Counted from the first letter of the stretch, positions 6,719 to 13,471 are shown. The stretch: 24,441 nucleotides of DNA from JBPOHE01 sp052035915 (GCA_052035915.1 JBPOHE010000133.1:1-24441); one strand, 5' to 3'. The notes: generated by a model from the letters alone, not told the origin. Made by a program: numbers and translations.

Positions 6719-7653
6719 GGCAACTCTCCCTCTTTACCCAAGGCCTTGCGTCTATCAAAGCCGTCAATATCGCCTCGGTCCCTCATCGGAGCCCCTTTCG
6801 TTACCCGGGCGGAAAAACCTGGTTCGTACCTCGTCTTCGCGAGTGGCTTCATAGCCAGCCTCAACAACCCGCTGTGTTGATCGAGCCCTTCGTCGGCGGT
6901 GGTATCATTTCGCTTACAGCCGTTTTTGAGAATCTGGTCAAGACAGCGTTGATGGTTGAACTCGACGATGAAGTCGCAGCGGTATGGCAGACTCTCGTCA
7001 ACGGAGACGCAGAATGGCTGGCGGACAGAATTCTATCTTTCCGGATGTCCAAGGACGCTCTTATTGATGAGATAGGGAAACAAAGTGATTCGGAAAAAGA
7101 AAAGGCATTCCAGACGATCATCAAGAACCGGACTTTCCATGGTGGAATCCTTGCGGCTGGATCGGGATTGATAAAAAACGGCGAAGCGGGAAAGGGTGTG
7201 CTTTCACGCTGGTATCCCACAACCCTGGCAAAACGGATTCGTGATATACACCTGATAAGACAGAGACTCCATTTCGAACAGGCTGATGGGTTCGACATCC
7301 TTCACCGTCGCAAGGACGATGAACAAGCCGTGTTCTTTATTGACCCTCCGTACACTGTCGGCGGAAAAAAAGCAGGCAGTCGTCTCTATACTCATTACCA
7401 ACTGGATCATAATAGTCTTTTTGAAACCTGCGCTCAGCTCAAAGGTGACTTCATTATGACCTATGATAATGCTCATGAAGTGAGAGAACTGGCGCGCCGG
7501 TATAATCTGGCGGCAAAACCCATTCCGATGAAAAGCACTCATCATGCCGAGATGACCGAGTTGGTCATCGGACGGGATCTGGATTGGATGTCGGATATCG
7601 ATCGAGTCTTGGAACCACGGCAGGAATATAAGGTCGGTGGCTTGGAATCATGA
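6715..7653 (+). CDS. DNA adenine methyltransferase, Dam-like D12 class (modification partner)
   Basis: Predicted N6-adenine DNA methyltransferase of 312 aa. Motif X/I elements of the D12 (alpha) class are clear: FRYPGGKT at 28-35, EPFVGGG at 57-63 and acidic ELDDEV at 82-87 for AdoMet binding, and the catalytic motif IV DPPY at 210-213 (FFIDPPYTVGGKKAGSRLY). The central part (KNRTFHGGILAAGSGLIKNG, about 137-156) corresponds to the region containing the target-recognition loop in Dam. The start ATG overlaps the endonuclease stop (ATGA), and GGAG lies about 11 bases upstream, so translation is probably coupled. It is expected to protect host DNA from the upstream NotI-like enzyme, and its adenine specificity means the shared site must contain an adenine. 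No controller (C) protein gene is present. Confidence 0.93.
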   Translation: MRQLSLFTQGLASIKAVNIASVPHRSPFRYPGGKTWFVPRLREWLHSQPQQPAVLIEPFVGGGIISLTAVFENLVKTALMVELDDEVAAVWQTLVNGDAEWLADRILSFRMSKDALIDEIGKQSDSEKEKAFQTIIKNRTFHGGILAAGSGLIKNGEAGKGVLSRWYPTTLAKRIRDIHLIRQRLHFEQADGFDILHRRKDDEQAVFFIDPPYTVGGKKAGSRLYTHYQLDHNSLFETCAQLKGDFIMTYDNAHEVRELARRYNLAAKPIPMKSTHHAEMTELVIGRDLDWMSDIDRVLEPRQEYKVGGLES

Positions 7654-7828
7654 GCCTTCCTTCGCCTTCCACATATACGAATATCATAACCCGTGGGATG
7701 CGGTGAGGTACGAACCGCGTCAATCGCAAAAGGATGTCTCCATCGATGCGGTTCCCTGTGCCCACCGCATCGCGAAAGCCTTTCGCTCTCCTTGATTTCG
7801 CGCCTCTGGGTATTCATTCGATCCCCCC
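7654..7828. other. Junction between the restriction-modification island and the GIDE gene
   Basis: This 175-base non-coding stretch carries the two hairpins at 7744-7786. No ribosome binding site or clear promoter for the GIDE gene is visible, and no third copy of the dispersed repeat or direct repeat marking an insertion boundary was found here. It probably contains the right border of the inserted segment. Confidence 0.4.
7744..7786 (+). terminator. Two adjacent hairpins after the restriction-modification operon
   Basis: CGATGCGGT (7744-7752) and ACCGCATCG (7764-7772) form a perfect 9-bp stem with an 11-base loop. Immediately after it, GCGAAAG and CTTTCGC (7772-7786) form a second perfect 7-bp stem. 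No run of T follows, so a classical intrinsic terminator is not shown; they may still slow transcription or protect the 3' end of the operon's mRNA. Confidence 0.4.
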
Positions 7829-8752
7829 ATGACCGATCCCACCCTCATCTCCCACGCCGAACTTTGGCTGTGGACATTCGGACTCGCTCTGGCCGCTGGG
7901 GCCGCCTTCTATTTCGGCTTCCGTTTGCTGTGTCGCGCCCGGCTCATCGAGGATACCCCGAGCTCCATGATCCGTTCCGCTCACCAGGGCTATGTGGAAC
8001 TCCAGGGTTGGGCCGAGCCGCTGAATGGTCAGCCCCTGAACGCCCCCCTGAGCGGGCGGCCCTGCTGCTGGTTCAGCTTCGCCGTCCACCGCCGCCGGGG
8101 TAAGGATTGGAGTCTGGTGGAGCAGGATCGCAGTCGCACGCCCTTCCTACTGCGGGACGGCAGCGGATTCTGTCTGGTCGATCCCCAGGGCGCCGAGGTG
8201 AGCACCCAGAAGCGTCGCACCTGGTATGGTCATCAGCCACGTCCGCGTCCCGCTTCGGCTACCGCGGCCGCTACGCCGCCCTGGTTGGAGCTGTTCACCC
8301 GGGTCATGCATCAGGGTGAATATCGTTACCGCGAGGAGATCATCGACCCGGGCCGACCCCTCTATGCCCTGGGCGAGTTCCGCTCCCGCGATGCCCTGGA
8401 TCAGATCGCCGTGCGCGAGCGGCTGACGCGGGAACTGTTGCGGGAATGGAAGCGGGATAGCGCCGGGCTGCTGGCCCGCTTCGACCTGGATGGCGACGGG
8501 CGGATCGACGCTGGGGAATGGGAGCAGGCGGTGGCCTCCGCCCGCGAGACGGCGGCCAAGCGACAACCGCTCCTGACCCAAGGCGAGATTCCGCTCTCGC
8601 TCCGCCGCCCCGAGCAGGGGGCTCGACCCTATATCCTCTCCACCAAGGATCAAGCCGAACTGGCCCGTCATCTGCGTATCTGGGCCGGGCTGGCCTTGGT
8701 CGGTTTCTTCCTCGCCGCGGCGGCGGCCACCTCCTTGTTGTCGCGGTTGTAG
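7829..8752 (+). CDS. GIDE-domain membrane protein (E3 ubiquitin ligase-like family) with an EF-hand
   Basis: Membrane protein of 307 aa with a hydrophobic N-terminal segment (about 12-31) and a C-terminal one (about 284-304), resembling the bacterial GIDE family named after the mitochondrial E3 ligase MUL1/GIDE. The GIDE-like part includes YVELQGWAEPLNGQPLNAPL, SGRPCCWFSFAVHRR, FLLRDGSGFCLVDPQGAEV and EEIIDPGRPLYALGEF. No RING finger is visible, so ligase activity is not implied. Residues 219-230 (DLDGDGRIDAGE) form a textbook EF-hand loop, with Asp219, Asp221, Asp223, Asp227 and Glu230 placed for Ca2+ binding. GIDE genes commonly neighbour lemA; here the restriction-modification island lies between them. 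No ribosome binding site is evident before the ATG (CGATCCCCCC upstream), consistent with loss of the original leader. Confidence 0.83.
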   Translation: MTDPTLISHAELWLWTFGLALAAGAAFYFGFRLLCRARLIEDTPSSMIRSAHQGYVELQGWAEPLNGQPLNAPLSGRPCCWFSFAVHRRRGKDWSLVEQDRSRTPFLLRDGSGFCLVDPQGAEVSTQKRRTWYGHQPRPRPASATAAATPPWLELFTRVMHQGEYRYREEIIDPGRPLYALGEFRSRDALDQIAVRERLTRELLREWKRDSAGLLARFDLDGDGRIDAGEWEQAVASARETAAKRQPLLTQGEIPLSLRRPEQGARPYILSTKDQAELARHLRIWAGLALVGFFLAAAAATSLLSRL

Positions 8753-8826
8753 GCGTCTTGGGGTCGAGCACCGGCTCGGGGTGAGGACGTCCAACCCAGG
8801 GCCTCCGGGCACGGGTCGAAATGACT

Positions 8827-8903
8827 CGATTTTTGTTCTCGAAACAAGAACAATCGCTTCCCACAGCAATGATTGTTCTCTTGAAGAGAACGAAAAACCG
8901 ATC
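8827..8903. repeat. AT-rich two-lobed palindrome, copy 1
   Basis: The arms TTTTTGTTCTCGAAACAAG and CTTGAAGAGAACGAAAAA fold back on each other, and each arm contains a smaller palindrome built from GTTCT and AGAAC (for example GTTCTCTTGAAGAGAAC). A similar element lies at 15235-15309. It sits between the convergent GIDE and beta carbonic anhydrase genes. The T-run leads and the A-run trails, the reverse of a normal bidirectional terminator, so the pairing seems to be part of the element rather than a U-tract. Confidence 0.7.
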
Positions 8904-8981
8904 CCGGGGTCGCTGGCCCGGCGCTCCCTGAGCGCAATCAGCGGTGGATTTGTCCGCGCAGGGAGGCCTGGCGCGGCAGGT

Positions 8982-9671
8982 TCACACGATCTTCACTTCG
9001 CCGCTGCGCAGGTCGTACACCGCCGGCACCACCTTGACCTGACCGGCGGTGACCAAGGGCGCAATCGTCGGCATGGCCGAGGCGACCCGGTCGACACCAT
9101 AGCGGGCATTCTCCTCGACGGAGGCCTGCAGCAGATCAGTAGGTTTGTTCCGGCGCACCCGCACCACGCTGGGCAGGAGTTCGGTGACCAAATTTTGCAG
9201 GGCGCCGGTGGGTGTTACACCCTTTTCGATCTCCCGCACCGCGGCGTCGATGGCCCCGCATCCGGAATGGCCCATCACCATCACCAAACGAACCTTCAAC
9301 ACCTGGACGGCATATTCCGCGCTGGCGATGACCGAGGGGCTGACGACATTACCGGCCAGGCGCATCACGAAAAGGTCGCCAGGCGGGGCATCGAAAATGA
9401 TTTCAGGGACTACCCGGGAGTCGGAGCAGGCGATGATCACGCTGTGGGGATCCTGTCCGGCGGTAAATTGGGACATGCGATTCTTCAAGGCATTATCGGC
9501 GGTGTAGTCGCCCTTCATGTGGCGGGCATTGCCCTCCATGAGTTTGGCGAGGGCGATGTCCGCGGGTGTTTCGGTGATCGTCCCATTGGCGGCCTGGCTC
9601 GAAGGGATGGCCAAGTGGCCCATCAGGGGAGACAAAGCGAGAGAAGAAAGGAAGTGACGACGACTTAGCAT
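8982..9671 (-). CDS. Beta-class carbonic anhydrase, Tat-exported
   Basis: Zinc enzyme converting CO2 and water to bicarbonate; 229 aa from the ATG at 9671, chosen because GGAG lies six bases upstream. A TTG at 9689 would add six residues. The N-terminus MLSRRHFLSSLALSPLMG has a twin-arginine motif (SRRHFL), and a likely cleavage site follows SSQA near residue 27, so the folded enzyme is predicted to reach the periplasm. The beta-CA zinc and catalytic residues are complete: Cys82, Asp84 and Arg86 (ACSDSRV), and His135 and Cys138 (MGHSGCGA). It is a single gene convergent with the GIDE gene and divergent from the phospholipid cassette. A strong Fur-box-like sequence lies about 80 bp upstream of the start, suggesting iron-dependent expression. 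A role in carbon supply across the envelope is inference. Confidence 0.95.
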   Translation of the reverse strand: MLSRRHFLSSLALSPLMGHLAIPSSQAANGTITETPADIALAKLMEGNARHMKGDYTADNALKNRMSQFTAGQDPHSVIIACSDSRVVPEIIFDAPPGDLFVMRLAGNVVSPSVIASAEYAVQVLKVRLVMVMGHSGCGAIDAAVREIEKGVTPTGALQNLVTELLPSVVRVRRNKPTDLLQASVEENARYGVDRVASAMPTIAPLVTAGQVKVVPAVYDLRSGEVKIV

Positions 9672-9751
9672 GAGGGGCTCCAGTGGCAAGTGGTAGGAAA
9701 ACTTGGTGGCACCGCCCCTCGGGTCGACCCCGGTGGGAGAAGGCGGCTACT

Positions 9752-9770
9752 GATAATGATTATTATTGCC
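9752..9770 (-). promoter_or_regulatory. Fur-box-like operator upstream of the beta carbonic anhydrase gene
   Basis: On the minus strand the site reads GGCAATAATAATCATTATC, matching 16 of 19 positions of the classical Fur consensus GATAATGATAATCATTATC. It lies 80 bp upstream of the carbonic anhydrase start and 140 bp upstream of the divergent CDP-alcohol phosphatidyltransferase. It is an AT-rich island in GC-rich surroundings. Zur or another Fur-family regulator is possible. Confidence 0.55.
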
Positions 9771-9909
9771 GCATCTTGAGCGAAAACAAATCTGGCCCGC
9801 GATACTCTTTCCCCCGGGCTGCCGGTGGCCTGTTCCGGCTCCCAAGACCTGACGCCGGGCGTAGTAGAATACTTTCCGATTCCCGCCCAGCAGGAGAAGG
9901 CAATCCCCA

Positions 9910-10530
9910 ATGCCCAGCATCTATGATCTCAAGCCCGCGTTTCAGAACCTGTTGCGGCCGCTCTGCGTCACTCTGGCTCAGGCCGGCTGGACCGCCAATC
10001 AGGTGACCCTGGGGGCCATGGGGCTCTCGCTGCTCGCCGGGGCGACCCTCGCCCTCTGGCCGCAAAGCCCCTGGCCGCTGCTCTTGCTGCCGCTGGTGCT
10101 GCTGGCGCGGATGGCGCTGAATGCCCTGGACGGCATGCTGGCCAGGGAGTATCGGATGCAATCGGCCCTGGGGGCCTTTCTCAACGAGTTGGGGGATGTG
10201 ATCGCGGATGTCGGGCTCTATCTGCCTTTTGCCTTCATCCCGGGGATGGATCCCCAGCCCTTGGTGGCGCTGCTCCTGCTGGGGATCCTGACGGAGATGA
10301 GCGGGGTGGTGGCGGTGCAGGTGGGGGCGAGCCGGCGTTATGACGGCCCCTTCGGCAAGAGCGATCGCGCCTTTCTCTTCGGCCTGCTGGGGTTGTTGCT
10401 GGGTCTGGGGTTCCCGGCGGGAGGCTGGACCAGCTTCGTCCTCTGGGTGGGGGCGGGGTTGAGCGCCTGGACCAGTCTGAATCGGGTGCGGGCGGCGCTG
10501 CGGGAGCTGGAAGGCCATGGCCGTGTTTGA
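9910..10530 (+). CDS. CDP-alcohol phosphatidyltransferase family protein (YnbA-like)
   Basis: Integral membrane enzyme of 206 aa that by family transfers a phosphatidyl group from a CDP-activated lipid to an alcohol; the acceptor is unknown. The signature is present in a variant form: Asn71-x2-Asp74-Gly75-x2-Ala78-Arg79, then Gly88-x3-Asn92-x3-Asp96 (LNALDGMLARE, GAFLNELGDVIAD). Two of the four canonical Asp residues are therefore Asn, which I recall as typical of the YnbA-type branch. Several hydrophobic segments follow (about 34-66, 113-133, 153-190). The ATG at 9910 has AGGAG about 12 bases upstream. The gene overlaps the next by 14 bp, so the pair is translationally coupled, as with E. 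coli ynbA-ynbB. Confidence 0.85.
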   Translation: MPSIYDLKPAFQNLLRPLCVTLAQAGWTANQVTLGAMGLSLLAGATLALWPQSPWPLLLLPLVLLARMALNALDGMLAREYRMQSALGAFLNELGDVIADVGLYLPFAFIPGMDPQPLVALLLLGILTEMSGVVAVQVGASRRYDGPFGKSDRAFLFGLLGLLLGLGFPAGGWTSFVLWVGAGLSAWTSLNRVRAALRELEGHGRV

Positions 10531-11452
10531 ACATCTCCATTCGCGGGTGCTGCTGGTTCTCGGGGGGCTGGCTCTGCTGCTGTTGCTCGCCACCCTGGTG
10601 GTGGCCTGGATAACCCGGGGGCGCCCGCCAGGGAACGAGTTGCGCCTGCGGGTGAAAAGTTGGTGGCTGATCCTCGGTCTTTTCGCGCTGGCGATCCTCC
10701 TGGGGGCCAAAGGGGCGGTGTGGCTGTTCGGCCTGGTGAGTTTTCTCGCCCTCAAGGAGTATTTCTCCCTCATCCCCACCCGGCGCTCGGATCGGCGGGT
10801 GCTGTTCTGGGCCTATCTCTCTATCCCTTTGCAGTATTACTGGGTCGCCATCGGCTGGTACGGGATGTTCATCATCTTTATCCCGGTCTATCTCTTTCTA
10901 CTGGTGCCGCTACGCAAGGTGCTGATCGGCGAGACCGAGGGCTTTCTGCATTCGGTGGGGACCATCCATTGGGGGCTCATGACCACGGTCTTCAGCCTCA
11001 GCCATGCCGCTTTTCTGTTGGCCTTGCCGGAACAGATCAGCCCGGCGGGCGGGGCGGGGTTGTTGCTCTATCTGGTGGTGCTCACCGAATTGAACGACGT
11101 GGCCCAGTATCTCTGGGGCAAGAGCCTGGGTAAGCGCAAGGTGGCGCCCAACGTCAGCCCGGGGAAGACTTACGGCGGTCTGCTCGGCGGGGTATTCACC
11201 ACGGTCCTGCTGGCCTGGTTCGCCGGTCCCTGGCTCACGCCCCTGAGCGGTTATCAGGCCCTCGCCGCCGGCCTCATCATCGGCGTCTTCGGTTTTGTCG
11301 GCGACATCAGTATCTCCGCCGTGAAGCGCGACATCGGCATCAAGGACAGCGGTACCCTCATCCCGGGACACGGCGGCATCCTCGACCGGGTGGACAGCCT
11401 GACCTATACCGCGCCGCTGTTCTTCCACTACCTCTATTACCTGCATTATTGA
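10517..11452 (+). CDS. CdsA-like phosphatidate cytidylyltransferase (YnbB-like)
   Basis: Polytopic membrane enzyme of 311 aa predicted to make CDP-diacylglycerol from phosphatidate and CTP. The CdsA signature is intact near the C-terminus: Ser267-x2-Lys270-Arg271, Lys276-Asp277, PGHGGILDRVD ending at Asp293. The substrate-side motif NVSPGKTYGG lies at 212-221. About eight hydrophobic segments are visible, starting at 12-33 and 51-75. Its position between a CDP-alcohol transferase and an acyltransferase suggests it supplies the activated lipid to its upstream partner rather than serving as the main housekeeping CdsA. The start ATG lies within the end of the preceding gene, with GGAAGG just upstream. 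Confidence 0.9.
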   Translation: MAVFEHLHSRVLLVLGGLALLLLLATLVVAWITRGRPPGNELRLRVKSWWLILGLFALAILLGAKGAVWLFGLVSFLALKEYFSLIPTRRSDRRVLFWAYLSIPLQYYWVAIGWYGMFIIFIPVYLFLLVPLRKVLIGETEGFLHSVGTIHWGLMTTVFSLSHAAFLLALPEQISPAGGAGLLLYLVVLTELNDVAQYLWGKSLGKRKVAPNVSPGKTYGGLLGGVFTTVLLAWFAGPWLTPLSGYQALAAGLIIGVFGFVGDISISAVKRDIGIKDSGTLIPGHGGILDRVDSLTYTAPLFFHYLYYLHY

Positions 11453-11487
11453 TGGCCTGAAATCGGATGACTGCCGGAGCGAGATCC

Positions 11488-12129
11488 ATGGACCGCTGGC
11501 TCAAGATCCTCTTCTTCACCCTCATCGTCCGTCCCTTGGTGTTTCTGATCCTGGGGCTCAATGTCCGCCATCGGGAGCGGCTGCCGCGACAGGGCCCGGC
11601 GGTGCTGGTGGCGAACCACAACAGCCATCTCGACACCCTGGTGCTCATGAGCCTGTATCCCTGGCGGCAATTGCCGAGTCTGCGTCCGGTTGCCGCCGGA
11701 GACTATTTCCTGCGCAATCCTTTCATGGCCTGGTTCGCCACCCGGGTCATCGGCATCATTCCCTTGCAACGGCAGGTTCAGGGGCATGAGCAGAATCCGC
11801 TGGAACCCATCCGGCAGGCCCTGGACGCCGGGGAGATCGTCATCCTCTACCCCGAGGGCAGCCGCGGCGAGCCGGAACACATCGCCGAGTTCAAGAACGG
11901 CGTCGCCCATCTGGCCAGGGCGCGTCCCCAGGTGCCCGTCTATCCGATCTTCCTGCACGGGCTCGGCAAGGCGCTGCCCAAGGGTGAGGCGCTGCTGGTG
12001 CCTTTCTTCTGCGATGTTTTCATCGGCGAGGCGATCTACTGGAACCAGGATCGTCGGCTCTACATGGAAAGCCTGCGCCAGAGCCTGGAATCACTGGCGG
12101 GAGAGGGGCAGTTCGGCGTCTGGAAGTGA
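11488..12129 (+). CDS. PlsC-like 1-acyl-glycerol-3-phosphate acyltransferase
   Basis: Membrane-associated acyltransferase of 213 aa. It has the catalytic HX4D motif as NHNSHLD (about residues 41-47) and the glycerol-phosphate binding motif YPEGSRG (about 122-128). A hydrophobic N-terminal segment (LKILFFTLIVRPLVFLILGL) anchors it. The start at 11488 is preferred because GGAG lies eight bases upstream; the ATG at 11467 lacks one. It follows the cytidylyltransferase by 35 bp and completes a three-gene lipid cassette: acyltransferase makes phosphatidate, cytidylyltransferase activates it, and the CDP-alcohol transferase uses it. It converges with the next gene with only 15 bp between stops. Confidence 0.9.
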   Translation: MDRWLKILFFTLIVRPLVFLILGLNVRHRERLPRQGPAVLVANHNSHLDTLVLMSLYPWRQLPSLRPVAAGDYFLRNPFMAWFATRVIGIIPLQRQVQGHEQNPLEPIRQALDAGEIVILYPEGSRGEPEHIAEFKNGVAHLARARPQVPVYPIFLHGLGKALPKGEALLVPFFCDVFIGEAIYWNQDRRLYMESLRQSLESLAGEGQFGVWK

Positions 12130-12144
12130 GCGGGTGGCGGCTTC

Positions 12145-12606
12145 TCAGCGACGTCCGAGGGAGCGGGGACGGCGCCCGCGATAGGCGGCGATCTCCTTGA
12201 TGATCTCCTGAAAAGGCATCTCCTCCAGGGTGCCAAATTTCAACCGGGCGGCCTCGACGGTGGCATAAATGTCCGGGATGGGCTGGGGTGGTGGCCGCTC
12301 TGGGTCGAGCAGGCGGTGGATGCCGCGGAGGCCGCCCACCTGGATGCCCATGGCCTGGGCATGGGGGAGGGCACTGGCTTGGCCACGGAGTTTGAGGGTG
12401 AAGCGTGCCTGGCGTCGCATCAGTTCGAGCAGATCCAGGCATTGTTGCTGGGCGGTGTCCGAACGGCAGAGCACCCCTTCACGTTCGGCGATGCAGAAGC
12501 GTTCGGACAGGGAACAGCGGCATTGATTGGTGAGGAGGCTCTTTTCGTAGGGACAGTAACGCTCGTTGATGTCCCGATAGGTTTGGCGGAAGACCTCGTT
12601 ATCCAT
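12145..12606 (-). CDS. Cysteine-rich conserved hypothetical protein
   Basis: I do not recognise this 153-aa protein. Six cysteines are concentrated in the first third, at residues 18, 29, 31, 38, 47 and 56 (RYCPYEK, NQCRCSLSERFC, GVLCRS, QQCLDLL), which suggests a bound metal or Fe-S cluster or a set of disulfides. The C-terminal half is helical and basic, ending GRRPRSLGRR. There is no signal peptide or membrane segment. It is the third gene of a grxC-hslR-this gene run, 16 bp after hslR on the same strand, so it is probably cotranscribed with a glutaredoxin. That makes a thiol- or metal-linked role attractive but unproven. Confidence 0.75.
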   Translation of the reverse strand: MDNEVFRQTYRDINERYCPYEKSLLTNQCRCSLSERFCIAEREGVLCRSDTAQQQCLDLLELMRRQARFTLKLRGQASALPHAQAMGIQVGGLRGIHRLLDPERPPPQPIPDIYATVEAARLKFGTLEEMPFQEIIKEIAAYRGRRPRSLGRR

Positions 12607-12622
12607 TCCGGCTACCCGGTGG

Positions 12623-13030
12623 TCAGTCGGTCTTGGTAAAACGGGTAATGAGGCGCCGATCCCGCTTGGTCGGGCGGATTGGTGGCGGGGCGCCCAGGGC
12701 CTGGCGTTCCAGTCTGAGTTGCTCCAGCTTCAGGCGGCGGGCCTCGATATTCTCCTCGCTCTCGCTGTAGAGCCTGGCGGCTTCAGAGGCCGGACGCCGT
12801 TGCAGGTTGAGCCCTTCCACCCGGATGTCCCAGATCAGGGAGTCTTTGTGAATCCGCACGCTGGTGCCGACATGGATCTCCCGACCGGGCTTGGCGCGCT
12901 GGCCGTTGACCTCGACCTTGCCGCCCGCCACCGCCTCGATGGCGAGCTGACGGGTCTTGTAGAAGCGCGCCGCCCACAGCCATTTGTCCAGGCGCATCCC
13001 TTCCCCCGTCGCAGTGGTGCCGATCGTCAT
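12623..13030 (-). CDS. hslR: Heat-shock protein Hsp15, S4-domain RNA-binding
   Basis: Ribosome-rescue factor that binds free 50S subunits carrying stranded peptidyl-tRNA, by homology to E. coli HslR. At 135 aa it matches the family (133 in E. coli). The S4 RNA-binding domain occupies about residues 12-75 (MRLDKWLWAARFYKTRQLA, GGKVEVNGQRAKPG), followed by the characteristic QRRPASEAARLY and a charged C-terminal tail. The ATG at 13030 overlaps the grxC stop as ATGA, indicating translational coupling. An internal ATG at 12997 is less likely because it would shorten the N-terminus relative to homologues. Confidence 0.94.
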   Translation of the reverse strand: MTIGTTATGEGMRLDKWLWAARFYKTRQLAIEAVAGGKVEVNGQRAKPGREIHVGTSVRIHKDSLIWDIRVEGLNLQRRPASEAARLYSESEENIEARRLKLEQLRLERQALGAPPPIRPTKRDRRLITRFTKTD

Positions 13031-13338
13031 GTGGGCGAATCGTCGGAGTGGTCGGCGGCATCGACGAATACCCCGTCCCGGGGGCGCAGACCGAGCAGGG
13101 GATCCAGTTCGCCCTGGGCGTCCAGGGCCGCCATGTCGTCATAGCCGCCGACGTGGAAGTCGCCGATGAAGATCTGGGGGACGGTGCGACGACCGCTCCG
13201 GCTGATCATCTCGCGCATGAGTTCACGATCGCCCTCGATCCTGAACTCTTGATAGCCGATGCCCTTGCGTTGCAGCAACGACTTGGCCCGAACGCAATAA
13301 GGACAAACCTGGGTGGTATAGAGAACGACCTTCGACAT
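13027..13338 (-). CDS. grxC: Glutaredoxin 3
   Basis: Glutathione-dependent thiol-disulfide oxidoreductase of 103 aa, cytoplasmic. The dithiol active site is Cys12-Pro-Tyr-Cys15 (VCPYC); the cis-proline loop TVPQIF (Pro54) and glutathione-binding GGYDD (64-68) are present. Beyond the usual length of about 85 aa it has an acidic C-terminal tail (RPRDGVFVDAADHSDD). The start at 13338 has GGAAGGGG seven bases upstream. It is the first gene of the grxC-hslR-Cys-rich operon and is divergent from the LysM/FecR gene. Confidence 0.95.
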   Translation of the reverse strand: MSKVVLYTTQVCPYCVRAKSLLQRKGIGYQEFRIEGDRELMREMISRSGRRTVPQIFIGDFHVGGYDDMAALDAQGELDPLLGLRPRDGVFVDAADHSDDSPT

Positions 13339-13465
13339 TGTTTGACCCCTTCCGCCATGAGTTAGGGTTCATCCTACTCAAAGCCGAACCCCTTGGTCCA
13401 GCCGTGGAATCCCTTGGTATTTCCCGATCTTGCCAGTGCCTTACTGTTTATGTTCCCTTATTCGC

Positions 13466-13471
13466 TATAAG
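13466..13471 (+). promoter_or_regulatory. Candidate -10 box for the LysM/FecR gene
   Basis: TATAAG lies 40 bases upstream of the start codon within an AT-rich stretch (13440-13480). The possible -35 boxes (TTACTG with a 19-base spacer or CTGTTT with 16) are imperfect, so confidence is low. Confidence 0.3.

Noticed and set aside
8827..8903. Standard bidirectional intrinsic terminator
   Set aside because: The T-run comes before and the A-run after the hairpin on the plus strand, opposite to what termination needs in either direction; described instead as a palindromic repeat.
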